Below, piece after piece: positions 6,229-13,847 of a stretch of 21,960 nt of DNA. The stretch is from Nitrospinota bacterium (GTDB lineage Bacteria; Nitrospinota; Nitrospinia; JACRGO01): the NCBI GenBank assembly GCA_016212295.1, contig JACRGO010000139.1, forward strand, positions 1 through 21,960. The letters run 5' to 3'. The notes below the pieces were generated by a model, which was given only the letters and a program-made list of their open reading frames with translations, did no database searches and was not told where the DNA came from. The translations under genes were made by a program, and so were the position numbers. Numbering within the stretch: the first letter of the stretch is position 1; each line of letters starts with the position of its first letter.

Positions 6229-6420
6229 TTGAAGAGGGGCTTGAATTCGCCGCCAGCCAAGGGGGCGGGCCGAGAGGCTTTTGCGTTTCAATACAGGCTT
6301 GTAACCGAGATGAGATTAAGGGGAATAAAGGCGAAGGAGGAAGCCGGTATGCTTTTGAAGGAATATCTTCCTGTCCACAACAAGAAGTTTCAAGCGCGCG
6401 TTATCCGCAGTATAACGTAA
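6229..6420 (+). pseudogene. Fragment of an ISNCY/integrase-core transposase
   Basis: The frame encodes SPPAKGAGREAFAFQ followed by RLVTEMRLRGIKAKEEAG and LLKEYLPVHNKKFQ. This matches the C-terminal catalytic part of DDE transposases of the ISNCY type as I recall them, where the pattern is SPQAKGR.ER....QDRLVKE.RL.GI...EEAN.FL.EYLP.HN..F. Only about 50 residues remain. The GR-E-R positions and spacing are degraded, and no upstream catalytic domain or downstream tail follows. It lies between the cox promoter and a repeat cluster, a typical insertion graveyard, and is not a functional gene. Confidence 0.6.
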
Positions 6421-6446
6421 AACTCAGCGATGCGGTTGTCTGCTCT

Positions 6447-6579
6447 ACCCCGGAGGGGTTACATATGATAGCCCAGGGTTGCCGAAGGCTACCCTGGGCA
6501 TGGGAAGCCCGCAAAATATTTTCCCCAGAGGGGATACATAAATAATGTTTTTTAGAATTTTATATATCCCCTTTGGGGA
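6447..6579. repeat. REP-like hairpin cluster
   Basis: Four short palindromes occur in 130 bases. ACCCC-GGA-GGGGT is at 6447-6459. A long stem GCCCAGGG.GCC-GAA-GGC.CCCTGGGC is at 6471-6499. CCCCAGAGGGG is at 6523-6533, and CCCCTTTGGGG is at 6568-6578. The first and third are each followed by a (T/A)TACATA box, so the unit CCCC-N-GAGGGG-N-TACATA is directly repeated about 75 bases apart around the long stem. The look is that of dispersed extragenic palindromes of the kind mobilised in trans by Y1-type transposases. None is encoded in this window. Confidence 0.6.
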
Positions 6580-6708
6580 ATAGAAAAAAACGCTGAATAG
6601 TTACAAAAATTTTTCATTTTCTCACTCAAGGCAAAGGCTTTTCCATGCCAAGTTTCCTTTTCACTTTGTGCCCTGCGCCTTCGTGTGAGAATCATTCCAG
6701 TTTGGAAT

Positions 6709-8889
6709 TTAAGGCTCCAAAGGCAGGGCCTTTCCCTTTATATCAGAGGGAGGCTGAATATTGAATATTTTACAAACCGTTGGAAAGATATCCATTATTC
6801 CTGGGTCTTTCAACTCCGCCTTTTTATTGGCGAAAAAGATCCCTCTGACCTGCGCGGGCTCCATGGAGCAATGGTCTCCGCTCCATTTCTTGGCGTTTGG
6901 CGTCAGTACCTGGGCCGGGATGCCGCCCAGGGAGGTCTGCCAGGAAACGCGGTAACCGCGGTTGTTGGCGGCGCGAAGGTCAGGGACCATGCCCTCGTCA
7001 AAGGAGGAATATATGTCTTCCCGTTTGTAAACCTTGAAGACCGGGTGCTCTCCCGTTTCCTCGTCCACGAAGCCCTCAAGTTTCTTGATAAGATCATTCC
7101 TCACTTCTTCATATTCACCCCCAAGGGAAACAATCCCGGATTTTTCCCTTCCCTTCACGTTGATGAAGATGGAACCCAGGCCTACGGCATAAGCCTTGGT
7201 CCGGCTCCAATCAACGTTTGGCCAGAACTCGCCCTTGCCGAACAGGTCTTCAAGCTTTTTTTCCTCCCCGCCCTCGGATCTAAGGGCCATGAATCCGTTC
7301 CTGACCAGCCAGGTGTTGTAGTTCACGGATTTCTTGAAAGAGGCGAAGCCGTGGTCGGACAGGACCATGAATACCGTGTCCTTGTCCAGTTTCTTCATGG
7401 CCTTGCCAACGATCTCATCCATCTTAATATAAGCCGTCTTGGTGACGTCCCCGAATTTCCTGGCCATCTCTTCGTTATAAGCCGGATGATCGGTCTCTTC
7501 CAGCCTCCAGAACATGTGGTTGATGCGGTCCGTGAAGTCGAACACCTGTATGAACAACCGGTTGGATTTATCGTCCATGAAGGCGTCCATCATCTCCTCG
7601 AACTTGTCAATGGCGGAGTATACGTCTTCCAGGAAGGTTTCCTCGTCGGAGCGGTCTTCGTTCAACGCCCACGTGTCCTCAAGCCAGCCGATGGTCTTGA
7701 AAAAACCGAACCGCTGGAAGAGTTCCTTGGCGTATTTCATTGGATGGGAGATCTTGACCGGAGAATGTTCGGGGTGAATATTGATGGGCGGCATGTAGAG
7801 CTTCAGATGCGGTTCCAGCGCAAGCAGGTGGAATTTGGACATCCCGGTGACCTGAATCAGCGGATTAAATTGAAAATCAAAGACGAACCAGTTGCTCCAC
7901 TCCCCCACCCTGACGGTTTGGGTCTTGCCGGACGCCTCGATTATCAAGGTATCCGGGCCTTCCCTGGTCAACTTGAGAGGAATATTTATCTCCTCCGGTT
8001 CCTTGAATAGCTTGTTCCTGGGACCGTATATAAGGGTCTCGGCGGAACCGTCCTTAAATTCCACCTGGACTACCTTCCCACCCATCTCGGTGTCTCCCTT
8101 CTGCTCAAGCGGCCCGTCGGTATAATATGAAAAGGTCCCGACGGTTCCCCGGATATCAGGGACGCCAAGCCCGGACAGGGCATGTCCATCAGCCAAGTCC
8201 GGGGCCGGGAACGTTGCTGGAATGCGCACGATTTGGGTTTTGATTTTTTGCTCGCTCGTGAGTTCCCACAGGGCCTTTCCTTTTCTTTTGTTCACCACAG
8301 TGGGCATTTCCACTGGAATTAAATCCTTGATCTGGTAATAAGCCGAAACGTCTATCAGGGCCACGGAAATAATTAATATGGCTAGAGAGGCATTGTCCTT
8401 CATCCTCAAGACCTTGCGCGCCAGGAAAAAAATCAGGCCAACCACAAGGGCTATTATGGATGAGAATATAATGGCGTTATTTTTCCCGAAAAGAAGGGTC
8501 GTCTTCCCTTCTTTTATGAGGGCAAAGTCCGGGAAATAGGTCCCGGGGTCCCGGACAAGAAAATCAAAAATTCCAGTCTGGCCGGGGTCCTTGCCGGTGG
8601 CAAAGGAAGACCATGACACCGGGGTCTGGGGCGGGTTAGTGGTCCCAAGGGGAGAGTAAACCCCTTCCTCTCTCAGTTTCGCGAGATTTGGAAGCGCCCC
8701 TTCCTTCATCCACTCCTCGGTCATAACCGGATCTGCCCCATCAAAGCCTATAATCACCACCTTTGTGTCCGGCCCGGCGGCGGCCCCTGGCGCAAGAGGG
8801 CCGAAAAGAAAAACCGGGAGGAACAGGAAAAAAAATATTGCGGTGAACATATGGCCGCTGTTTTTCGAAAGCTTCAGGAAGAATTTCAT
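6709..8889 (-). CDS. Alkaline-phosphatase-superfamily (type I phosphodiesterase-like) membrane protein
   Basis: The family hydrolyses phosphate esters with two metals bound in a periplasmic or extracytoplasmic site; the natural substrate here is unknown. The 726-residue product has a signal or anchor at 15-36, then the metal motif GFDGADP (Asp50) and the nucleophile region NPPQTPVSWSSFATGKDPG (Thr89). Further metal ligands are Asp454 and His458 (DFTDRINHMFW), Asp512-His513 (LSDHGF) and His673 (SGDHCSMEP), so the active site looks complete. Two membrane helices (about 139-157 and 168-185) interrupt the catalytic domain just after the nucleophile, an insertion I have seen in similar proteins. 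The ribosome-binding site before ATG 8889 is weak. The gene stands alone, divergent from the cytochrome gene at 9177. Confidence 0.82.
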   Translation of the reverse strand: MKFFLKLSKNSGHMFTAIFFFLFLPVFLFGPLAPGAAAGPDTKVVIIGFDGADPVMTEEWMKEGALPNLAKLREEGVYSPLGTTNPPQTPVSWSSFATGKDPGQTGIFDFLVRDPGTYFPDFALIKEGKTTLLFGKNNAIIFSSIIALVVGLIFFLARKVLRMKDNASLAILIISVALIDVSAYYQIKDLIPVEMPTVVNKRKGKALWELTSEQKIKTQIVRIPATFPAPDLADGHALSGLGVPDIRGTVGTFSYYTDGPLEQKGDTEMGGKVVQVEFKDGSAETLIYGPRNKLFKEPEEINIPLKLTREGPDTLIIEASGKTQTVRVGEWSNWFVFDFQFNPLIQVTGMSKFHLLALEPHLKLYMPPINIHPEHSPVKISHPMKYAKELFQRFGFFKTIGWLEDTWALNEDRSDEETFLEDVYSAIDKFEEMMDAFMDDKSNRLFIQVFDFTDRINHMFWRLEETDHPAYNEEMARKFGDVTKTAYIKMDEIVGKAMKKLDKDTVFMVLSDHGFASFKKSVNYNTWLVRNGFMALRSEGGEEKKLEDLFGKGEFWPNVDWSRTKAYAVGLGSIFINVKGREKSGIVSLGGEYEEVRNDLIKKLEGFVDEETGEHPVFKVYKREDIYSSFDEGMVPDLRAANNRGYRVSWQTSLGGIPAQVLTPNAKKWSGDHCSMEPAQVRGIFFANKKAELKDPGIMDIFPTVCKIFNIQPPSDIKGKALPLEP

Positions 8890-9176
8890 TGTTTAATTGC
8901 CTTAATTTATAGGGTCAAAAAAAATCTAAGTCTAAAGCATCCATCTTACGGAAGTCAATTTTGGTTCATATTCAAATAAATTTAACTTGAAATTTTTAAA
9001 TTTGTATTATAAAATGATCTCCGTTTTAGTCGATTATTTCAATTCAAGTTTAGTTTTATATAGAAAAAAATGATGGGAAGGAGGTGTAAGCCTTTTAACG
9101 CTGGAAATTTTTAACCGTAACTTTTTTTAATTTTTTTAAACCATCGGGGGACACACAGGTTAAGGAGGAGAAAAAA
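8890..9176. promoter_or_regulatory. AT-rich divergent intergenic region, probable promoters
   Basis: The gap separates two genes read outward, so it should carry both promoters. For the plus strand, TTGAAA (8987-8992) and TATAAA (9008-9013) are 15 bases apart, a weak candidate. The rightmost part holds two purine-rich sites, AAGGAGGTG near 9080 with no start codon after it, and AAGGAGGAG just before the ATG at 9177. No convincing operator is seen. Confidence 0.3.
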
Positions 9177-10268
9177 ATGATTAAAAAACTGACAGCGCTT
9201 ACGTTTTTTGTATTTGTATTTTCGATTTGTTTAGCTGCCTTTGGCGCGAACGCCGCCAAGGCCGCTGACGCGGGCAAGGCGGCCCCGGCCAAGGCCGGAG
9301 AGGTGAACAAGCAAGAGTTGGAGCAAGCTAAAAAAGAAGGGGATTCCGATGCCGTGACCAAGGCCAAGGAAAAAACTGATGAATATGGCAAGGAAGCGGC
9401 CCAGGCCCTTAAAAATGACCCTGCCTCCGGTAAATCCACCTACGGCGTGGTCGGGTTTGACTACCTCACCGGCGTCGGCAAGATAGGTTCGGACATCACC
9501 GGGACAAACCTTGGCGAAAAATCACCGCTCAAGAATATCATTGACAAGAGATTCACAGGAAGCCAAAAATGGACCGGAAAGGCCGACGCCACCCACTCAG
9601 GCTGGTCGGAAAAGACCGGCGTAACCGAGGTTTGGAACCGGGGAAAATCAACCAACAAGATCGGCGCCAACTATGATGAGTGGGTCAATCAATGGAATAT
9701 TCCCACCAGGCCCCAAACCAAAGGGACCACTCTGGTCGCAGGGGCCGACCCAGACCAGGGCGCGCATTGGTTCAGCTTTTATTGCGTCCACTGCCATGGC
9801 TGGACCGGCAAGGGCGACGGTCCCACGGCCACCGAACTCGATCCCAGGCCGAGGAACCAGACCAACGGCAAATACCTGAACAACATCTCCAATCTTGATC
9901 TCTTCGCGGTCATCAAGGGCGGCGGCAAGGCAAGGAACCTTTCAGAGGCCATGCCTCCTTGGGGTAACGTGTTGCAAGACCAGGATATATGGAACGTTGT
10001 TGCTTTCCTGCGCACCCTCTCCAACCCGGCATATCAAGCCAAGGCGGGTGACGTGACAGCGGCCAGCGCGGCCCAAAGCAAGGAGTTCAAGGAAGTAAAC
10101 GAGGAACTGGAGCTTGAAGGCAGTATGGGCGGACGAGGCGCCGGGCAGAAAGGCGGCTTCGATTCCATCGGCGGAGGCCGCCTGGCCAGTAAGAAGGTTG
10201 GTATCGGCGATGTTAAAAGCAGCGCGGTTACCGTTGGCCAAGGCGATTGGGCTGAGGACAAAAAGTAA
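9177..10268 (+). CDS. Secreted monohaem cytochrome c with a long N-terminal extension
   Basis: This is a periplasmic class I cytochrome c, a probable electron carrier. From ATG 9177 (AAGGAGGAG upstream) the product is 363 residues with a signal peptide ending near ANA (about 26). Then come an Ala/Lys/Glu-rich, coiled-coil-like stretch (27-82) and a Gly/Lys-rich region (85-185) with no match I know. The haem domain spans about 190-285, with haem motif CVHCH (Cys203, Cys206, His207) and axial Met259 in AMPPWG, followed by the usual IWNVVAFLRTL helix. A Gly-rich tail follows. The haem domain resembles cytochrome c subunits of respiratory complexes that collect electrons. Because CoxB lacks its own haem domain, this could feed it, but no link beyond proximity is visible. 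A strong terminator follows. Confidence 0.85.
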   Translation: MIKKLTALTFFVFVFSICLAAFGANAAKAADAGKAAPAKAGEVNKQELEQAKKEGDSDAVTKAKEKTDEYGKEAAQALKNDPASGKSTYGVVGFDYLTGVGKIGSDITGTNLGEKSPLKNIIDKRFTGSQKWTGKADATHSGWSEKTGVTEVWNRGKSTNKIGANYDEWVNQWNIPTRPQTKGTTLVAGADPDQGAHWFSFYCVHCHGWTGKGDGPTATELDPRPRNQTNGKYLNNISNLDLFAVIKGGGKARNLSEAMPPWGNVLQDQDIWNVVAFLRTLSNPAYQAKAGDVTAASAAQSKEFKEVNEELELEGSMGGRGAGQKGGFDSIGGGRLASKKVGIGDVKSSAVTVGQGDWAEDKK

Positions 10269-10317
10269 GGCAATCGCTTGGCGAACCGTTTTTACCCGAT
10301 CAATTAATTATTAACTA

Positions 10318-10359
10318 CGAGGGTAGAAGTAGAGATACTATCTACCCTCGTTTTTTTTT
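10318..10359 (+). terminator. Rho-independent terminator abutting the next start codon
   Basis: CGAGGGTAGA (10318-10327) pairs perfectly with TCTACCCTCG (10341-10350) and is followed by nine T (10351-10359). It ends transcription of the cytochrome gene. The ATG of the ABC ATPase gene lies only four bases after the T run, so the hairpin also occupies that gene's whole initiation region. Confidence 0.88.
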
Positions 10360-10363
10360 CATT

Positions 10364-11305
10364 ATGATAGAAGTCAGAAATCTTACCAAACATTACGGCA
10401 GCCAGAGGGGCATCAAGGACGTTTCCTTTACTGTGGAAAAGGGGGAGATACTCGGCTTTCTGGGTCCAAACGGGGCCGGGAAGACCACCACCATGAGGAT
10501 ACTGACCTGCTTCATGCCCGCCACATCCGGCACTGCTAAGGTGGCCGGGTTTGACGTCTTCGAGGACAGCCTGCAGGTCCGACGCAGGATAGGGTATCTT
10601 CCCGAAACAGTCCCCCTTTACACGGACATGAAGCCTCCTGTGTATCTTGCCTTCGTGGCCGGACTCAAGGGGGTGCCTTATAGGGACGTGAAAAAGAAGG
10701 TCGCGGAAGTGATGGATGACGTGGGCCTGAACGAGGTGGCCCATAAATATGTAGGCGAGCTTTCCAAGGGCTACCGCCAGCGCGTGGGCCTTGCCCAGGC
10801 CCTGCTTCACGATCCGGAGGTCCTTATACTGGACGAGCCGACCATCGGCCTGGACCCGCGCCAGATCAAGGACATCAGGAACCTTATAAAAGGTCTGGCC
10901 GGAAAGAGGACCCTTATCCTGAGCACCCATATCCTCCCGGAAGTGACCATGACCTGTAAAAGGGTGCTGATCATCAACGAGGGGAAAATCATCGCCGAGG
11001 ACACACCGGACAATCTCACGCAAAGGCTGCAGGGTTCCATGAAATTCGAAATCCGTGTCCTTGGCGCGGACAAGGAAGAAGTCCGGGAGGGCTTGAAAGG
11101 ACTGAATAAATTTAAAAACATCAACCACCTAACAGGTGAAGGCAAGGACAATTCTTTCCGCGTGGAAATGAAGGAGCAAAGGGACGATATTTTCAAGGAA
11201 CTCCCTGTTTTCTTCGCCCAAAAGAAATGGGGTCTACGGGAGTTGAAGCAGGCAGGACTTAGCCTTGAGGATATTTTTATACAGCTTGTGACGGAAGAGA
11301 ATTAA
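10364..11305 (+). CDS. ABC transporter ATPase, GldA-like
   Basis: This is the ATP-hydrolysing subunit of an ABC-2-type exporter or membrane-remodelling system. The 313-residue product has Walker A GPNGAGKTT (34-42), Glu in the Q-loop position (YLPETVPLY), signature LSKGYRQ (133-139), Walker B VLILDEP (153-159) and the H-loop His189 (LSTHI). The C-terminal 90 residues form the accessory domain seen in GldA/NatA-type ATPases. Only two bases separate it from the permease gene. The start at 10364 lacks a ribosome-binding site, being preceded directly by the T run of the terminator. Translation may be leaderless from a start created there, or the transcript may arrive by readthrough. The transported substrate is unknown. 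Confidence 0.9.
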   Translation: MIEVRNLTKHYGSQRGIKDVSFTVEKGEILGFLGPNGAGKTTTMRILTCFMPATSGTAKVAGFDVFEDSLQVRRRIGYLPETVPLYTDMKPPVYLAFVAGLKGVPYRDVKKKVAEVMDDVGLNEVAHKYVGELSKGYRQRVGLAQALLHDPEVLILDEPTIGLDPRQIKDIRNLIKGLAGKRTLILSTHILPEVTMTCKRVLIINEGKIIAEDTPDNLTQRLQGSMKFEIRVLGADKEEVREGLKGLNKFKNINHLTGEGKDNSFRVEMKEQRDDIFKELPVFFAQKKWGLRELKQAGLSLEDIFIQLVTEEN

Positions 11306-11307
11306 AA

Positions 11308-12087
11308 ATGCGAAACTTTTTATTGATTTTCCAGAAAGAGATACGCTCCTACTTTAACTCACCAATCGCCTACGTGGTCATCACCATGTTTCTGGTGCTG
11401 TCAGGGTACTACTTCTATAACGTCTTCGCGTCCTTCAGCACGGTGAGCTTTCAGGCTTTATCGGATCCAATGCTCCAAAGGCAGTCAGGGCTTTTGAACA
11501 TAACGGAGCGCGTGGTGCGCCCCTTCTTTGGAAACCTGAGCACTTTTTTACTGATCATGCTGCCAATGCTGACCATGAGGTCCTTTTCCGAGGAAAAAAA
11601 GAGCGGGACCATAGAGCTGCTTCTGACCTATCCCATCACGGACGCGCAGGTGATCATGGGTAAATTCGCCGGCTGTTTCGGCATCTTTTCCATCATGCTG
11701 CTTCTCACAATTCCCTGCTTCGGCTTCGTGGTTGCTTGGGGCCAACCGGAGATAGGGGTCATTGTCTGCGGATACATAGGCGTCTTTCTCATGGGAGGGG
11801 CGTTTATCTCGCTTGGAATACTTATCTCCTCCCTCACGGAAAACCAGATTGTCGCCGCTGTCCTCTCCTTCGGCTCACTGATTCTTTTTTTCATGTTGGG
11901 CTTCGCGGCGACCAAGGCCGGCCCGGGCATGCGGGACCTGCTGAACTATATTTCCTTTATTCCACACTTATACAGTTTCGCCAAAGGGGTCATCAACACA
12001 GCGGACATCGTTTACTACCTTCTCTTTATTTTCGTGTGCGTTTTCCTGAATATGAGGGCCTTGGAGTCCAAGCGGTGGAGAGGATAA
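11308..12087 (+). CDS. ABC-2-type permease, GldF-like
   Basis: This is the membrane subunit paired with the ATPase immediately upstream. The 259-residue product has about six membrane helices, and its opening MRNFLLIFQKEIRSYFNSPIA is typical of GldF/CcmB-like ABC-2 permeases, which begin with a cytoplasmic amphipathic stretch and a conserved Tyr-Phe-x-Ser-Pro. The motif RSFSEEKKSGTIELLLTYP, the family's conserved loop between helices 2 and 3, is at about 91-109. The GAAGAGA purine tract at the end of the previous gene can serve as its ribosome-binding site. In Bacteroidota the same trio supports gliding, whereas outside that phylum its role is not settled. Confidence 0.88.
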   Translation: MRNFLLIFQKEIRSYFNSPIAYVVITMFLVLSGYYFYNVFASFSTVSFQALSDPMLQRQSGLLNITERVVRPFFGNLSTFLLIMLPMLTMRSFSEEKKSGTIELLLTYPITDAQVIMGKFAGCFGIFSIMLLLTIPCFGFVVAWGQPEIGVIVCGYIGVFLMGGAFISLGILISSLTENQIVAAVLSFGSLILFFMLGFAATKAGPGMRDLLNYISFIPHLYSFAKGVINTADIVYYLLFIFVCVFLNMRALESKRWRG

Positions 12088-12090
12088 AGA

Positions 12091-12165
12091 CAGTGACGAG
12101 TTGCCAGTTGCCGGTTATCAGTTATCAGTTACAATTGTCAATTGTCAATTGTCAATTGTCAATTT
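12091..12165. repeat. Heptanucleotide repeat tract in front of gldG
   Basis: The gap reads as ten consecutive 7-base units in one phase: cagtgac, gagttgc, cagttgc, cggttat, cagttat, cagttac, then four aattgtc, ending aattt. Both the diverged and the perfect units keep the 7-base spacing, and each perfect junction contains the palindrome CAATTG. It occupies essentially the whole region between the gldF stop and the gldG start, including the place of the ribosome-binding site. Confidence 0.85.
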
Positions 12166-12169
12166 AAAA

Positions 12170-13747
12170 ATGGACATGAAGAAAGCCATCATAATCCTGG
12201 GCGTCATCGGACTTTTTCTCCTTGCCGGGGGCGGCATTGTTTACGCCATTCAAAGCGAGATGACCATCGCCGCCGCCGCCCTCCTATGGGCCGGCCTGCT
12301 CCTGGTCCTATTTTCCATGTACGCGAACTTCACCGGCCTTCGTGATCTCCTCGCGAAACGTTCCGCCAAGTACGGGGCGAACATGCTCGTAATGATCGTG
12401 ATCTTCGGCGGGGTCATAGCGCTCCTCGCCTTCTTTTCCACCAGGAACTCGAAACACTGGGACCTCACTAAGTCAGGAAGATATACCCTATCCGACCAGA
12501 CCATCAAGATTCTTAAGAGTCTGAAGAGCGAGGTCCACGCCATTGCCTTTTACAGAAGCGAGGCAGAGACCCTTCACGCCCAGCAGAAGCTTGCGGCGGA
12601 GGACCTCTTGCAGGAATATTCCCGTCATTCCCCATTTTTTAAGTATGAGTTCGTTGACCCTGACCGCAATCCCGCCCTTGCGATAAAGTACGGCGTATCG
12701 GAATACCGGATCATCCTTCTCCTGCATGAGGGCAAGGAGGTAACGGTCGGCCGGGAAACCGAGGACAAGCTCACAAACGCCTTATTGAACATGACAAGAG
12801 GGGCCGTGAAAACGGTATATTTCCTCAAAGGCCACGGTGAAAACGATATAGCAAGCACCCAGAAAAACGGATACAGGGCGGCCAAATCCGCCATCGAAAA
12901 GGAAAGCTACAAGGTAAAGGACCTCCTTTTGATCGCTGAACAGAAGGTCCCTGACGACGCCGCCCTTCTTATTGTCAGTTGCCCCAAGCGGGACCTTATG
13001 GAAGAGGAAATGAAAAGGATCGCCGCCTATATCCGGGGCGGGGGCAAGGCGCTTTTCATGCTGGACCCCGGGTATCCCTTGGGCGTCAAGCAATTTCTGG
13101 AAACTTACGGCTTCAAGATCGGGGACAACGTGATCGTGGACAAGCAAAGCCAGGTCTACGGCATGAATTACCTGACGCCGCTGGTATTCATGTACGACAA
13201 GATGCATCCGCTCACAAAGGATTTCAACCTGGCCTCCTACTTCCCCTTCTCATGCTCGGTTGAGGTGGAGGCCGACGCAAAGGCGGGAAAATACAATTTG
13301 GCGTCCACCGGTCCCAACAGTTGGGCGGAAACCGACCTTAAAAAACTGGAAGGCGGAGAGGCGGAATTCAACGAGGGGACCGAAAAGAGGGGGCCTATTC
13401 CGGTCATGGCCGTCTCCATAGTCACGGTCCCAGGCTCTGAAAAACCCCAGGAGGGAAAGGCCACAAGGGAAATCTACGGCAAGATCATTGTGGCCGGCGA
13501 CTCCGATTTCGCGAACAACAGCAACATCAGCCTTGGAGGAAACGGGGACCTCTTTTTGAACACCGTTAACTGGCTTGCCGAGGAGGCGGACCTTATCTCC
13601 ATCCGCAAGAAGGAAGAGGAAAACACAGGCGTGGTCCTTACGGTTAAGCAGGGCAGGGCCATCTTCTGGATACCGGTCGTTGTCATCCCCTCCTTTGTTT
13701 TATTCATGATGGCGGCCCACTACGTCCGCAGGCGGATCGGAAGGTAA
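12170..13747 (+). CDS. GldG-like ABC transporter auxiliary protein
   Basis: This is a membrane-anchored periplasmic component of the Gld-type ABC system. From ATG 12170 it is 525 residues, with three N-terminal helices (about 6-27, 31-51, 71-90) and then the GldG periplasmic region starting WDLTKSGRYTLSDQTIKILK. An ABC_transp_aux-type domain follows, with YFLKGHGE and LFMLDPGYPLG, and a C-terminal helix closes the protein before a basic end (RRRIGR). Length and order are normal for the family. The start is uncertain: the upstream heptad tract leaves no ribosome-binding site, the ATG at 12176 is an alternative, and the frame stays open through the tract back to TTG 12101. It probably works with the ATPase and permease upstream. 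Confidence 0.85.
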   Translation: MDMKKAIIILGVIGLFLLAGGGIVYAIQSEMTIAAAALLWAGLLLVLFSMYANFTGLRDLLAKRSAKYGANMLVMIVIFGGVIALLAFFSTRNSKHWDLTKSGRYTLSDQTIKILKSLKSEVHAIAFYRSEAETLHAQQKLAAEDLLQEYSRHSPFFKYEFVDPDRNPALAIKYGVSEYRIILLLHEGKEVTVGRETEDKLTNALLNMTRGAVKTVYFLKGHGENDIASTQKNGYRAAKSAIEKESYKVKDLLLIAEQKVPDDAALLIVSCPKRDLMEEEMKRIAAYIRGGGKALFMLDPGYPLGVKQFLETYGFKIGDNVIVDKQSQVYGMNYLTPLVFMYDKMHPLTKDFNLASYFPFSCSVEVEADAKAGKYNLASTGPNSWAETDLKKLEGGEAEFNEGTEKRGPIPVMAVSIVTVPGSEKPQEGKATREIYGKIIVAGDSDFANNSNISLGGNGDLFLNTVNWLAEEADLISIRKKEEENTGVVLTVKQGRAIFWIPVVVIPSFVLFMMAAHYVRRRIGR

Positions 13748-13760
13748 GAAAAGACATTTC

Positions 13761-13843
13761 GTCATTGGTCAATAGTCATTGGTAAAATGGAAGATATCTC
13801 AACACACCAATGACAATTGACAATTGACAATTGACCATTGACA
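13761..13843. repeat. Heptad repeat tract forming a hairpin before the DUF4340 gene
   Basis: Left arm 13761-13783 (gtcattg gtcaata gtcattg gt) pairs with 13806-13828 (accaatga caattga and so on) at 20 of 23 positions. The right side continues as 7-base units (caattga three times, then ccattga). It is the same repeat family as at 12091-12165 but arranged as an inverted pair. It covers the initiation region of the next gene. Confidence 0.8.
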
Positions 13844-13847
13844 TGCC

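Noticed and set aside
6691-6708. Terminator for the phosphodiesterase gene
   Set aside because: ATTCCA-N3-TGGAAT is only six base pairs and has no T run on the minus-strand side.
6685-8010. A 441-codon open frame on the plus strand
   Set aside because: It lies antisense to the phosphodiesterase gene, has no ribosome-binding site, and its product shows no domain, while the minus frame carries the complete active-site motifs.
10304-11128. A 274-codon minus-strand frame over the ABC ATPase
   Set aside because: Shadow of a gene with intact Walker and signature motifs; it would also start beyond and read through the terminator.
12091-12165. CRISPR or phage attachment site
   Set aside because: Seven-base tandem units without spacers or an integrase; simple repeat family with copies elsewhere in the window.
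12101-12169. Extension of gldG upstream to TTG 12101 through the heptad repeat
   Set aside because: The frame is open only because the repeat lacks stops; the extra peptide is repeat-encoded and would precede a normal N-terminal helix. It is kept as a possibility in the findings.
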